Assembly (NCBI GenBank): GCA_030640695.1
Contig: DAOWIX010000028.1
Coordinates: forward strand, 1 to 9,847
Direction: 5' to 3'
DNA: 9,847 nucleotides
Source of the DNA: Deltaproteobacteria bacterium
GTDB taxonomy: Bacteria > Desulfobacterota > Anaeroferrophillalia > Anaeroferrophillales > Tharpellaceae
In this document: positions 1-7,829 of the stretch, piece by piece
How the letters are laid out: every line of letters starts with the position of its first letter
Numbering within the stretch: position 1 is the first letter of the stretch
The notes under the pieces: generated by a model
Told to the model about the DNA's origin: nothing
Databases searched by the model: none
The model's input: the letters and a program-made list of their open reading frames with translations, nothing else
Translations under genes and position numbers: made by a program

Positions 1-914
1 TATTTGTGCTGCTCACTGATAAAACGGGTAACCCGCCCGAGAAACAGATCGGGCAACTTCTTTTTCACCTGTTTTATATTGATAACCGGCGCAAAGGAGA
101 GAGTTAACAGGGTGACAATCTTCTCAAACTCTTCATATTTTAGCGCCACTGCACTTTTTTCGGTGAAATGATTGGAATAGTTGCCTAAGCATTCCATGCC
201 GATACGCACCATCGAAGTAAGACTCAGCCGATTAAAGAGAATGATGAAACTGCGCGCCATAGCCGCCAACAGCTTCGGAGCAATGGCGTTCTGTACAACC
301 TCATAAACCACCTTCCTCTCCCTGGAGACAGCCTCCATCACCTGCGCCTGCGCCCGAGACCGATTCTCCTTAAGCTCACCCAGAAACCCCTGATCCTGAT
401 AGAGAGCCGCACCCAGGTTGGAAGTGAAGATGACAATGACGCCACTGCAATCTATACCACTGTCGGACTCCGGACTGGTCAGCAGGTTTAAAAGGGCCAA
501 TTGCAGAAGGTTATCGGCCTTTTCGATAGCGTCAAAAAGGATAATCGATTTTGGATGATTTCTGATAAACTCAGTCAGTTCCCCATCCGGGCCGGACTCG
601 ATCCGCACTCTTTGACCGATCAGCAAACCAGCGCTCTCTGGATCACTGTACTGCTCCATATCAAACAACCTGACTTCACTATACTCATCCAGATATGAGG
701 TCAGAGAAGCGGCCAGGTAGGTTTTGCCGACGGCCGGAGGCCCGAAAAAGGTCATAATCGCTCGGGGAGGGTTTTCGACCGGTTGGTAGGTCATATGAAT
801 AAAGGCATCCACGACCTCGTCAACAGCCTCTTCCTGGTCAAAAATGATCCCCTTAAGGCTGTTTCTTAAGGCTTCAAACTTAACAAAGATGTTTTCATCA
901 CTTGGCTGCTTCAC
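1..914 (-). CDS. ClpA/ClpB-like AAA+ ATPase with degenerate catalytic residues (C-terminus at or beyond the window edge)
   Basis: Reading the minus strand from a GTG at 914 gives about 304 residues without a stop. The last two bases are TA, so a stop could fall exactly at the edge. The start is set by AGGAG at 924-920, five bases before the GTG. Residues 58-65 are a Walker A loop (GPPAVGKT) and residues 124-134 (IILFDAIEKAD) match the ClpB Walker B region. Sensor 1 is TSN at 164-166. There is no N-domain and no second AAA module, so this is a single ClpB-D2-like ring domain. The usual Walker B glutamate is Ala129. In the FLNRID-equivalent stretch (LLAAMA, 215-220) the arginine-finger position is Ala218. 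From family knowledge such a protein should bind ATP but hydrolyse it poorly; that is inference. It is the last gene seen in the minus-strand cluster after the AmrS-like ORF. I do not recognise a specific named family. Confidence 0.85.
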   Translation of the reverse strand, partial: MKQPSDENIFVKFEALRNSLKGIIFDQEEAVDEVVDAFIHMTYQPVENPPRAIMTFFGPPAVGKTYLAASLTSYLDEYSEVRLFDMEQYSDPESAGLLIGQRVRIESGPDGELTEFIRNHPKSIILFDAIEKADNLLQLALLNLLTSPESDSGIDCSGVIVIFTSNLGAALYQDQGFLGELKENRSRAQAQVMEAVSRERKVVYEVVQNAIAPKLLAAMARSFIILFNRLSLTSMVRIGMECLGNYSNHFTEKSAVALKYEEFEKIVTLLTLSFAPVINIKQVKKKLPDLFLGRVTRFISEQHK

Positions 915-944
915 AACTTCTCCTAACGACCTGACCGACTCCGG

Positions 945-1103
945 TTAAACTTTTTCATAGACCAGCCTGTACATCTTACCAACCCGGTTTTCCCGTACCG
1001 CGCAGATACCGCGACAGCCATCCTTAATCCGGCAATGGTGACTACAGAGATCACAAGAGAGCGTACGGTCGTCACCGTTATGATAAAACATGGCCTCCTT
1101 CAT
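945..1103 (-). CDS. 52-residue Cys-rich ORF matching only the N-terminus of the AmmeMemoRadiSam radical SAM enzyme (AmrS-like fragment)
   Basis: The ATG at 1103 has an excellent AGGAGG at 1115-1110, six bases upstream, and the ORF ends at TAA 947-945. The protein has cysteines at 17, 20, 24, 30 and 34, then the segment AVRENRVGKMYRLVYEKV. From memory this is the hallmark opening of AmrS proteins (CxLCxxxC, RGxCxVRENR.GKLYxLVYG), which normally run to about 330-350 residues. The radical SAM core with its CxxxCxxC cluster is absent. After the stop the same reading frame continues through ten codons straight into the GTG start of the AAA+ gene. It is either a relic of an AmrS gene cut by a deletion, or a genuine small metal-binding protein translated with the AAA+ gene. 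The good ribosome binding site favours real translation. A short CGGC-TTTT-GCCG stem lies just before the ribosome binding site. Confidence 0.65.
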   Translation of the reverse strand: MKEAMFYHNGDDRTLSCDLCSHHCRIKDGCRGICAVRENRVGKMYRLVYEKV

Positions 1104-1109
1104 AATCAC

Positions 1110-1115
1110 CCTCCT
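1110..1115 (-). promoter_or_regulatory. Ribosome binding site of the AmrS-like small ORF
   Basis: AGGAGG on the minus strand lies six bases before the ATG at 1103. It is close to the consensus and is the main reason to treat the 52-residue ORF as translated rather than as noise between its neighbours. Confidence 0.7.
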
Positions 1116-1163
1116 AGCCCGGCAAAAGCCGCAAGTTCACAAGGTTAACAGATATTACCTTTA

Positions 1164-4022
1164 TTAAGTTTGATTATCTCTCTTTTTCTTACCGCGCACC
1201 GGCGGCCTCGTATCGGCCAGATCGGCCTCGCCGCAGTGGCGTAAGATCTCTTCTCTGACGCGATCACGCAAAGCAACCGCCGCCGACCAGTCGGCATCCC
1301 GGGGCTGAATGGGTTTGGCAATCGTCACCCCTACCAGTCCGGGGCGCGGTAACCAGGAGCCTGAAGGGAGCTTTTGCCGGGTACCACTGAGAATCACCGG
1401 AACCACCGGATGGGCGGCGACCGCCGCCGTGACAAAGGCGCCCATCCGAAACGGCAAAAGGCCGGGCAGACGATGAAAGGTTCCTTCCGGAAAGAAGAGG
1501 AGTGATCTGCCTGAAACCCCAACCCGGGCCAAACGACGCGCCCCGGAAACTCCCTGCTCAACATCGAAACGTTCAACAAACTCCGCCCCTATGCGGGCCA
1601 AGGGGAGACGAAAAAGTAAGCGTTCTTTAAGCTCGGCCTTGACCACAAAACCAAACTCCAACGGCAAAGCCGCAACCAGAACAAGGCCATCGAGATAGCT
1701 CGAATGGTTGACCACAAGAACCACGGAACCATCACGAGGAAGGTTCTCCAGACCCCGCACCACCAGAAGGGTGGCCGAAAGCCGCACTAAAAGCCGGGCC
1801 GAATACTGTAATAGCGCCCAACGCTGCCCGAATCTCGGCAGCATGAGAAGCAGCAACCAGGTGGGAGGGGCCAAGAGCAGAAAGAGACCCCAGAAATAAC
1901 CGGCATAAAGATAATCTCCCAACCCCCGGAGAACCCTTAAGGCCTGCGGTATCAAGCCCGCCAACGCCACCCGTACCAGTTGCCACCAGACCGCTCTTTG
2001 CCCTTTACCCAGGCGGTCCTTTTCATAGAGATCACGAGTGGCCGCCCGCCTGAGCTTGCCGCTCGAGGTTTTGAGAATTGCATGGGGCGGTAGCAGCAAG
2101 ACATCATCGGGCGGCAATCCCAGAATATCCATCGTCAGATTGTTGATCTCGCCGTGCAGAGAGGAGAGACGCTCTGCCGCCGTCTCCCGGGTTTCAGCCA
2201 ACACGATCAGACGCTCGGTCTGCGAACGCCGATCCAGACTGCCGAAGGCGACGACACAACCCTTTCTGATCCCGGCAATCTCGCCCACCGCCCCCTCAAG
2301 CTCATAGGGATAGATATTGCGGCCACCCCGAATGATAATATCCTTGATTCGACTGGTAATAAAGAGATCACCATCGGCGATATAGGCGAGATCCCCGGAA
2401 TCAAGCCATTCCCCCTGAAAGAGCCGTTTATTCTGTTCGACATTACGATAGTAGCCACTGGTCACCGAGGGCCCGGAAAAGTACAGACGACCCTCCTGAC
2501 GTTCACCCAAATCCTGACCCTGAGCATTGACAATCCGAATCTGATGATCTTTCAACGGCTGACCGCAGGCGACAAAACGAAGGGCCCCGGAATCGTCCGC
2601 AGAGGCCGGCTCCGCCCGGCCGGAACGCATAAAAGAGTCCCTGACGATCCGGTCAATCGGAACTTTACGGCCCGGCGGAGGAAAAGCCAGACCAACCGAT
2701 GATTCGGCCAGACCATAGACCGGAGCCATAACTTCAGAGCCGAAACCATAACGCCCGAAACGCTTGCCAAAATTGCGCACGGTCTCTGGGCTGACCGGTT
2801 CCGCCCCGTTAAAGGCGAGTCGCCAGGAACTTAGATCGAGCCCCTCGATATCCCGGTCATCAATCTTTTTCAGACATAGTTCATAACCGAAATTGGGCGC
2901 TGCCGAAAGGGTTCCCCGATGCCGATGCATGGCCCACAACCAGCTTTCAGGATGTAGCAGAAAGGAGAGTGGAGACATGATCACCAGCTGATAACCGTAA
3001 TAGAGGCTTCCAAACCAGGCCCCGATCAGACCCATATCATGATAGAGCGGCAACCAACTGACGAAGACGTCGCTGGAACTCGCCTTTACGCGCTCCCCCA
3101 TCGCGCGCAGGTTAGCGAGCAGGTTGGCGTGAGAAAGAACCACCCCTTTGGGATTACCGGTACTGCCGGAGGTGTACTGCAAAAAAGCGGTATCACCAGG
3201 TTTGGCAATATGGGGCACGAGCTGCCCACCATGTGCGGCGAGCTCGGCTACGGTCACCGATCCCCGCAGGGTTTTGACATGAGCTTTCAGGAGCCGGGCC
3301 AGAGGCAAAACCTCGGGGATCGTAATCAACAGTGCCGCCAGGGAGTTTTTCAGGATACCACTATGGCGACGCAGATGCTCTTCAATCTGTGTCGGTCGGG
3401 CTGGGGGATAGAGTGGTACGGGGATCGCGCCAACCAGCAGGACGCCAAAAAAGCTGTAGAAATAGTCCCGGCTGGTGGGTAACATGAGGGCTACTGTCTG
3501 GCCGGGCTCCAGACCTTGGTGTCGCAAACCGCAGGCTATACTTTCAGCCCCCTCCATAAGCGCGCGAAAAGTGATTTTTTCCTGCAGGGCACCCTCGATA
3601 TAGAGGTTGATATGAACGTTATGCGGGTGGTTCTGGGCATGCCACTTTAGAACCTCAATCAGGGTTTCAGCGTGGGCTGCGGCACTTGTGATCTGGTCAC
3701 TGGAAGAGAACTTTTCCAGCATAATGCCGCGCGCGGTGCCGCCGGCATCGGCAGCTAGGACCGCACGCAAAAGATCGCGTGGAGATTGGGAGCGGGCCAG
3801 ATCCTTTTCCGAGAGTTTTACGGCAAAGCGGCGCTCGATCCGGGCCAGGAGCTCAACCCGGGCCAGACTGTCCAGTCCCAGATCACGATCTAAGAGACTA
3901 TCCAGGGTTATCGACAGGGAGTAATTCTTGCCGGCATGCAGTTCATCCGTCAGTTGCCGCACGACCTCCAACAGAAGATCGATCTTGGCGGTTCCCTGTT
4001 TGGTTGCGGGCTTCTCTTGCAA
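1164..4022 (-). CDS. Tri-domain ACP / fatty-acyl-AMP ligase / PlsC-type acyltransferase fusion
   Basis: The product is about 952 residues. The chosen TTG at 4022 has GAGG nine bases upstream; the ORF stays open to another TTG at 4079 with no ribosome binding site (971 residues). Numbering is from 4022. Residues 10-92 are an acyl carrier domain with the phosphopantetheine serine Ser52 in DLGLDSLARVEL. Residues ~115-670 are an ANL-superfamily ligase: P-loop YTSGSTGNPKG at 283-293, YGLAES at 436-441, SGD at 542-544, GGRNIYPYE at 566-574 and catalytic Lys656 in SSGKLRR. The YPPARP motif near 205 and the HDMGLIG motif resemble fatty-acyl-AMP ligases (FAAL) rather than acyl-CoA ligases. A hydrophobic segment at ~708-729 leads to a PlsC-like acyltransferase with NHSSYLD (His773, Asp778) and FPEGT (844-848). 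By family knowledge the ligase adenylates a fatty acid, which could be loaded on the ACP and transferred by the acyltransferase at the inner membrane. Substrate and acceptor are unknown. It may be co-transcribed with the two ORFs downstream (60-base gap). Confidence 0.93.
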   Translation of the reverse strand: MQEKPATKQGTAKIDLLLEVVRQLTDELHAGKNYSLSITLDSLLDRDLGLDSLARVELLARIERRFAVKLSEKDLARSQSPRDLLRAVLAADAGGTARGIMLEKFSSSDQITSAAAHAETLIEVLKWHAQNHPHNVHINLYIEGALQEKITFRALMEGAESIACGLRHQGLEPGQTVALMLPTSRDYFYSFFGVLLVGAIPVPLYPPARPTQIEEHLRRHSGILKNSLAALLITIPEVLPLARLLKAHVKTLRGSVTVAELAAHGGQLVPHIAKPGDTAFLQYTSGSTGNPKGVVLSHANLLANLRAMGERVKASSSDVFVSWLPLYHDMGLIGAWFGSLYYGYQLVIMSPLSFLLHPESWLWAMHRHRGTLSAAPNFGYELCLKKIDDRDIEGLDLSSWRLAFNGAEPVSPETVRNFGKRFGRYGFGSEVMAPVYGLAESSVGLAFPPPGRKVPIDRIVRDSFMRSGRAEPASADDSGALRFVACGQPLKDHQIRIVNAQGQDLGERQEGRLYFSGPSVTSGYYRNVEQNKRLFQGEWLDSGDLAYIADGDLFITSRIKDIIIRGGRNIYPYELEGAVGEIAGIRKGCVVAFGSLDRRSQTERLIVLAETRETAAERLSSLHGEINNLTMDILGLPPDDVLLLPPHAILKTSSGKLRRAATRDLYEKDRLGKGQRAVWWQLVRVALAGLIPQALRVLRGLGDYLYAGYFWGLFLLLAPPTWLLLLMLPRFGQRWALLQYSARLLVRLSATLLVVRGLENLPRDGSVVLVVNHSSYLDGLVLVAALPLEFGFVVKAELKERLLFRLPLARIGAEFVERFDVEQGVSGARRLARVGVSGRSLLFFPEGTFHRLPGLLPFRMGAFVTAAVAAHPVVPVILSGTRQKLPSGSWLPRPGLVGVTIAKPIQPRDADWSAAVALRDRVREEILRHCGEADLADTRPPVRGKKKRDNQT

Positions 4023-4035
4023 TTTGCTATACCTC
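4023..4035 (-). promoter_or_regulatory. Ribosome binding site deciding the TTG start of the ACP-ligase-acyltransferase gene
   Basis: On the minus strand GAGG (4035-4032) precedes the TTG at 4022 by nine bases. The longer alternative TTG at 4079 has no purine-rich stretch before it, and the ACP homology begins only about ten codons after the 4022 start. A weak ribosome binding site with a TTG start suggests modest expression. Confidence 0.45.
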
Positions 4036-4394
4036 ACACACTCTGAACCTGAGAAAGCTTTTCGCTGGCGCTCCTCCAATAAGCGTCCAGATAGAGAGCA
4101 TCCGGCAAGAGTTTAAAGTATCAACGGTAGGATCAACCAGGCCGAATACCATGACGTCAGTTAATGCAATTAAAGGATTGTCGCGGGCAAAGTTCTCCGC
4201 ATGAATTGACTTTGGCCGTACCACTACCAACTAATATAACACGCCGAAATAAAATAGCTAATCATGCGAGCTTTTTTCCTCTCTGAATAACCATCCAAAG
4301 TTTCTATTCATCGCGCTTTAGTTATGTTGTTTTCCACTGATCCGATTACGCTTTTTCATCGAGGTAATTTTTAAGCCGGGGTATTATTGATAGT

Positions 4395-4453
4395 TCAACA
4401 TGGTTTACTGTTGATGGCGTCGCATGACTTTTACGAGTGCATCAACTGTTAAC
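4395..4453. promoter_or_regulatory. Possible operator: cluster of TCAAC/GTTGA half-sites upstream of the CBM48 promoter
   Basis: TCAACA (4395-4400) and TGTTGA (4409-4414) form a perfect inverted repeat with an 8-base spacer. GTTGATG (4410-4416) is also inverted against CATCAAC (4440-4446), about three helical turns away. TCAACTGTT at 4442-4450 ends just before the -35 box and recurs at 4534-4542, in the transcribed leader. The spacing around the promoter is what a dimeric regulator's sites would look like. The binding protein is unknown, and no regulator gene lies in the window. Confidence 0.35.
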
Positions 4454-4481
4454 TTGACATCAAGGAAAAATTTGTTATTTT
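4454..4481 (+). promoter_or_regulatory. Sigma70-type promoter for the CBM48 gene
   Basis: A perfect -35 box TTGACA (4454-4459) is followed after 16 bases by TATTTT (4476-4481) in an AT-rich stretch; the overlapping TATATA at 4481 is an alternative -10 with poorer spacing. Transcription would start near 4488-4492, giving a leader of about 220 bases before the ATG at 4709. Confidence 0.6.
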
Positions 4482-4694
4482 ATATATACCTATTTTGGAG
4501 GATTTTCCGTAGTCAGCCACGATAAGACATTATTCAACTGTTGGGTTTCATCGCAAGGTTCACAACTCAAGCAAATAGGTGGTTATCGTCATTTCCTACG
4601 TATCACCAGCAATGGACATGAAAGATAATGGAAAAGTGGACACTAATCCTTAAGGATGGTGTGTGCAAGCAAGTGCCCGCCAAATGCAGGCACT

Positions 4695-4701
4695 GGGAGG
4701 A
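4695..4701 (+). promoter_or_regulatory. Ribosome binding site fixing the CBM48 protein start at 4709
   Basis: GGGAGGA lies seven bases before the ATG at 4709. The same frame stays open to an earlier ATG at 4628, but that one has no good ribosome binding site and would add 27 residues unrelated to the domain. Confidence 0.75.
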
Positions 4702-4708
4702 ATCTGAA

Positions 4709-5005
4709 ATGATTAAAAAAAGCTACACGAAAACTGGAAAAGTCTGCCGGGTTACATTTAAACTGCCAGCTGAAGTCAATGCCAAAACAGCTGTCCTCTG
4801 TGGTGATTTTAATGGTTGGGACACAAATGCACCTCCGATGAAATCCCTCAAAGACGGCTGTTTCAGCACCACAGTTTCCCTGCCGACGGAAAAATTATAT
4901 TGTTTTCGTTACCTGTTGGATGGCACACGCTGGGAGAATGATTGGGAGGCTGATACCTATATTCCCAATCAGCATGGCAGCGATGATTCTGTGGTTGAAG
5001 TCTAA
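4709..5005 (+). CDS. Small stand-alone CBM48 / isoamylase early-set domain protein
   Basis: The product is 98 residues and begins MIKKSYTKTGKVCRVTF. Residues 12-98 form one carbohydrate-binding module of family 48 (the E-set domain found in glycogen branching and debranching enzymes and in the AMPK beta subunit). The signature GDFNGWD is at 32-38, followed by FRYLLDG at 66-72 and the W/D-rich segment WENDWEAD at 75-82. There is no catalytic domain, signal peptide or membrane segment, so it should be a cytoplasmic protein binding alpha-glucans or a partner protein. I recall such ~100-residue single-domain proteins from Desulfobacterota; their function is not established. It is monocistronic: it is the only plus-strand gene here, has its own promoter, and converges on the MFS gene 53 bases downstream. 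I see no clear terminator in that gap. Confidence 0.88.
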   Translation: MIKKSYTKTGKVCRVTFKLPAEVNAKTAVLCGDFNGWDTNAPPMKSLKDGCFSTTVSLPTEKLYCFRYLLDGTRWENDWEADTYIPNQHGSDDSVVEV

Positions 5006-5058
5006 CAGCTGAAAGAGGGCAAGCGAGGTCTCTGCGGATGCCGATCGCACCCCCTTAT

Positions 5059-6333
<1,275 letters not shown>

Positions 6334-6452
6334 ACGGATACCATAGCCTGTCGGAGGGATAAAATAGAGTATGCACTTTCAACAAAAGAGAACATAAAAA
6401 CACACTGCGATAAAAATGGAGAGAGGGTGACGGTGTCGTAAATCCCGAAATA

Positions 6453-7829
6453 TTAATTGCCGTAACCTGTAACCAGCGACAATAGACTACCTTCGGCGAG
6501 ATGGAATTCAAGGTGGGCTCGTTGCAACTCGATTGCCGCAACCGAGCTTTTTGTACGTTGCTCATTGAGAGCGGCTTCAGCCTCTAACAGACGGGCCGTG
6601 GTGGCCCGGCCGGCGAGAAAGCGTTCTCTAGTTACGCGCTGATACTCCTGGGCTTGTTCAACTCCTGTCTGCCCCAAAGCAATCTCTCCTTGAGCCACAA
6701 CCATGGCAGCCTGGGCCCGGGTGATTTCGAGACGGACGCCCTGCCGCGCCTCTTCCAAAAGTTCATCAAGGGCTTGGGCCTCGGCAAAACGGGCTTTAGC
6801 CTGTGCCAGCCTCTGCCCCCCGGCAAAAGGATTCCAGACGAGCGCTAAAGCCCCCTCCCCCCAACTTTCAGGAGTCACAATATCTTGATCACTCCAAGTC
6901 CATTGCAGCTGAAGCTCAAATCTCGGCAGGGCCGCTGCCCGTAAAGTTTTACCTTGGCCATCCACCGCCACTATCTGATGTTGCAAAGCGAGAAGATCGC
7001 TACGCTCTTCATTGGAATTTATTTCCGGGGGATTGGTTTCCGTGAGGTTGGTTTCCGATTTTTCCGACCTCAACTGACTGATCGCCGGAAATTGAGCTTT
7101 TCCGAAAGGTTCAACCGGGCCGGGAGTGCCGGTAGCCCGACCCAAAGACCAAGTCGCTACTTTACGATGTTGATTAAGAGAGAGCATCTCCTGAGCGACG
7201 TTGTCTTGAGCCAGCCTAACCTTGAGAAGATCAGCCTTGAGAATCCGTCCTCCGGCCCAGAGGATCTGGCTTTCCGCCACCCGTTTTTGCAAAGCTTCCA
7301 GATATTTCTGTAGAGATTGCCGACGGGCATCAAGAACCTGAATATCGAAAAAAACATGTCCCGCTGCCGCCACCATCTCTTCCTGACGACGACGGGCTGA
7401 GTAGTCCGCCGCCGTCGCTTGAGAGCGAGCTGCCGGAATGGCATAGAGAGCCCGAGCCGGATCGAAAAGGGGCTGGGTAATACGCGTGCCGAAGGTTTGC
7501 CAGCTACCATCACCTAAGGGCAGTGAACCGACCGGTGTTGGCAGTGAGAGATTATGGTCACGATCATTGACACTGTAACGGGCTTCGATATTTGGCAGCC
7601 AGGCGGCCCGAAAAACGGCATCAGCTTCGAGATCAGCCGCCGTAGCCCGGGCTTCGGCGGCCAGGACGGTCGGCCGCCGGGCCGCCTGGGCAAGAACCTG
7701 ACTGAAACTCAAAGAGTTACTCCTACCGGCAATAAGGTCGGCAGCGAAAGCTTCAGGCAACACCCTTGATGCCACACCGAAAAAGGAGACAATAAAAACC
7801 AGTAGATATAACTTGAATAAAATTTTCAT
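6453..7829 (-). CDS. TolC-like outer-membrane efflux protein (OEP family)
   Basis: From ATG 7829 the product is 458 residues. Residues 1-29 are a signal peptide (hydrophobic core LYLLVFIVSFFGVA, likely cut after AFA) with no lipobox cysteine. Two OEP repeats follow (about 45-245 and 285-455), rich in Ala/Gln/Glu/Arg heptad-like helices expected for the periplasmic alpha-barrel. The frame is open upstream to 8075, but that stretch lies inside the permease gene and lacks a signal sequence. The chosen ATG shares one base with the permease stop (TGATG), has AGGA eight bases upstream, and therefore looks translationally coupled to the pump. It would form the outer-membrane exit duct of a tripartite RND system. 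A short Glu/Thr/Asn-rich linker between the two repeats is encoded by a degenerate 15-base tandem repeat. Confidence 0.92.
   Translation of the reverse strand: MKILFKLYLLVFIVSFFGVASRVLPEAFAADLIAGRSNSLSFSQVLAQAARRPTVLAAEARATAADLEADAVFRAAWLPNIEARYSVNDRDHNLSLPTPVGSLPLGDGSWQTFGTRITQPLFDPARALYAIPAARSQATAADYSARRRQEEMVAAAGHVFFDIQVLDARRQSLQKYLEALQKRVAESQILWAGGRILKADLLKVRLAQDNVAQEMLSLNQHRKVATWSLGRATGTPGPVEPFGKAQFPAISQLRSEKSETNLTETNPPEINSNEERSDLLALQHQIVAVDGQGKTLRAAALPRFELQLQWTWSDQDIVTPESWGEGALALVWNPFAGGQRLAQAKARFAEAQALDELLEEARQGVRLEITRAQAAMVVAQGEIALGQTGVEQAQEYQRVTRERFLAGRATTARLLEAEAALNEQRTKSSVAAIELQRAHLEFHLAEGSLLSLVTGYGN
7022..7066. repeat. Degenerate 15-base tandem repeat inside the efflux channel gene
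   Basis: TTTCCG recurs at 7022, 7037, 7052 and 7061, giving three units with a 15-base period and a shorter last one. The first two full units share 11 of 15 bases. On the coding (minus) strand it encodes the linker pieces ETNLT and ETNPP flanked by similar Glu/Asn residues. The period is a multiple of three, so copy-number changes would keep the reading frame. Confidence 0.6.

Larger units (their letters stand above)
4080..4708. other. Divergent intergenic region between the lipid enzyme and the CBM48 gene
   Basis: About 630 bases without a supported gene separate two divergently transcribed genes. It is clearly more AT-rich than its flanks between about 4220 and 4500. The right part holds the plus-strand promoter and half-site cluster listed separately, then a leader of about 220 bases before the CBM48 gene. 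GGAGGA at 4497-4502 looks like a ribosome binding site but no start codon follows it at usable distance. For the minus-strand gene I see only a weak candidate -10 (TATATT near 4240-4235) without a convincing -35. I found no transposase, tRNA or clear terminator here. Confidence 0.6.

Noticed and set aside
2154..2702. A 182-residue plus-strand ORF, and similar ones at 3039-3482 and 3779-4204
   Set aside because: All lie antisense to the strongly supported ACP-ligase-acyltransferase gene and show no domain sense; they are frame shadows in GC-rich coding DNA.
4027..4230. A 67-residue minus-strand ORF ending five bases before the TTG at 4022 and reading plausibly (LIALTDVMVFGLVDPT...)
   Set aside because: It opens with TTG right after a TAG, has no ribosome binding site at any of its possible starts, and I recognise no family. 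Its tight spacing to the next gene is suggestive only.
5006..5058. Shared terminator between the convergent CBM48 and MFS genes
   Set aside because: Only weak 4-5 base stems (such as CTTAT-CT-ATAAG) are present and no GC-rich hairpin with a T-run could be found.
6334..6452. Separate promoter for the MFS gene
   Set aside because: TTGAAA and TATTTT are present on the minus strand but only about ten bases apart, so they do not form a usable promoter.
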